Source of the DNA: Cytobacillus kochii
GTDB taxonomy: Bacteria > Bacillota > Bacilli > Bacillales > Cytobacillaceae
Reading direction: 5' to 3'
Length of the DNA stretch: 64,000 bases
Assembly (NCBI RefSeq): GCF_020171845.1
Contig: NZ_JAIVAM010000005.1
Location: forward strand, 285,487-349,486
Part shown: in pieces, positions 63,300 to 64,000 of the stretch
Numbering within the stretch: the first letter of the stretch is position 1
Layout: every line of letters starts with the position of its first letter
Position numbers and translations under genes: made by a program
The notes under the pieces: generated by a model
Seen by the model: only the letters and a program-made list of their open reading frames with translations
Told to the model about the DNA's origin: nothing
The model's database searches: none

Positions 63300-64000
63300 A
63301 TTTTTGCTACTGACGCGGGTTTTTGACTCGTATTTTGCTTAATCCTATCTGTTTTTTCTACTGCCTCCGTTTTTTGACTCGTTTCTTGCCTAATCCTATC
63401 AGGTTTTCCTACCGACTACGTTTTTCGACGCGTTTCCTGCCTAATCCTATCAGGTTTTTCTTCTGCTACGGGTTTTTGACGCATTTCTTGCTTAATCCTA
63501 TCAGGTTTTCCTTCTGCTACGGGTTTTTGACGCGTTTCTTGCTTAAGCCTATCAGGTTTTCCTACTGTCACCGTTTTTTGACGCGTTTCCTGCCTAATCC
63601 TATCAGGTTTTCCTTCTGACTCCGTTTTTTGACGCGTTTCCTGCCTAATCCTATCAGGTTTTCCCACTGACACCGATTTTTGACACGTTTCCTGCCTAAT
63701 CCAATCAGGTTTTCCTACTGACTCCGTTTTTTGACGCGTTTCCTGCCTAATCCTATCAGGTTTTCCTACTGCCTCCGTTTTTTGACGCGTTTCTTCCTTA
63801 ATCCAACCAGGTTTTTCTACTGACTCCGTTTTTTGACGCGTTTCTTGCTTAAGCCTATCAGGTTTTCCTTCTGCTACGGGTTTTTGACGCGTTTCTTGCT
63901 TAAGCCTATCAGGTTTTCCTTCTGCTACGGGTTTTTGACGCGTTTCTTGCTTAAGCCTATCAGGTTTTCCTTCTGCTACGGGTTTTTGACGCGTTTCTTG
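63300..64000. repeat. 51-bp tandem repeat array 3 (14 or more units, continues past the edge)
   Basis: Units step exactly 51 bp: the GACTCG/GACGCG anchor falls at 63325, 63376, 63427, 63478 and on to 63988 without any indel. The core is TTTTTTGACGCGTTTC, in which ACGCGT is a palindrome. The first two units have GACTCG instead, and divergence is greatest at the left end. Each unit also has CCTATCAGG. It differs from arrays 1 and 2 in sequence and has only one CGCG core per unit. The array starts about 100 bp after the VOC terminator and runs off the window. Open frames within it have no start signals. Confidence 0.92.

Overview
The window looks like chromosomal DNA of a low-GC Gram-positive bacterium of the family Bacillaceae. 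The evidence is AT-rich intergenic DNA, strong AGGAGG-type ribosome binding sites with frequent GTG and TTG starts, Bce-type peptide-resistance modules, a YtvA-type blue-light receptor, a B. subtilis-type GntR operator, a lysine riboswitch and a parS-like site. I count about 63 protein genes, including one partial at the left edge and one interrupted by a stop codon. I see no rRNA, tRNA, prophage, insertion sequence or CRISPR array.

Layout. 1-6.8 kb (minus strand): carbon-phosphorus lyase operon phnG-H-I-J-K-L-M, then a PHP-domain phosphoesterase that probably does the PhnP step, then the first codons of a lipoprotein. A PhnF/HutC-type regulator lies at 8.2-8.8 kb, separated from the operon by a 51-bp tandem repeat array. 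8.9-13.9 kb: heme monooxygenase and a complete bceRSAB-like module with a visible BceR-type operator. 13.9-18.1 kb: thioredoxin-like protein, CNNM/CorC-type membrane protein, nitroreductase, Ogt-type repair protein and an iron alcohol dehydrogenase broken by an in-frame TGA. 18.4-21.3 kb: amino-acid ABC transporter behind a lysine riboswitch, so probably a lysine importer. 21.4-27.4 kb: polytopic chemoreceptor, ketopantoate reductase-like protein, TauE-like exporter, two methyltransferases, a LysE exporter and a parS-like site. 27.5-30.3 kb: vanR-vanS-vanY without vanHAX. 30.5-36.4 kb: 5-oxoprolinase operon pxpB-C-A with ycsG, ycsI and a DUF3885 gene, with a TetR regulator and a palindromic operator candidate. 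36.6-41.4 kb: LysR regulator, then a glycerate cluster (GntP-type permease, glycerate kinase, CdaR-type regulator). 41.5-46.3 kb: PAS-chemoreceptor, LOV-STAS photoreceptor, sodium:alanine symporter, GNAT and cupin genes. 46.5-50.1 kb: gluconate operon gntR-K-P with the canonical operator. 50.3-51.0 kb: second 51-bp array, then an inverted-repeat intergenic element. 51.3-56.5 kb: metNPQ-type methionine importer, short-chain dehydrogenase and malate:quinone oxidoreductase. 57.0-62.2 kb: second peptide-type ABC module (yxeA, permease, ATPase) divergent from an OmpR-type two-component system. 62.4-63.2 kb: two VOC proteins. 63.3 kb to the right edge: third 51-bp array.

How it works together: most of the window is solute uptake with its own local control (phosphonate, lysine, methionine, gluconate, glycerate, 5-oxoproline) and cell-envelope stress sensing (two ABC-type resistance modules and vanRSY). 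The least explained structure is the set of three intergenic arrays. They have different sequences but the same 51-bp period. In two of them each unit holds two CGCG cores 17 bp apart in an inverted repeat. They do not look protein-coding and have no spacers, so they are not CRISPR.
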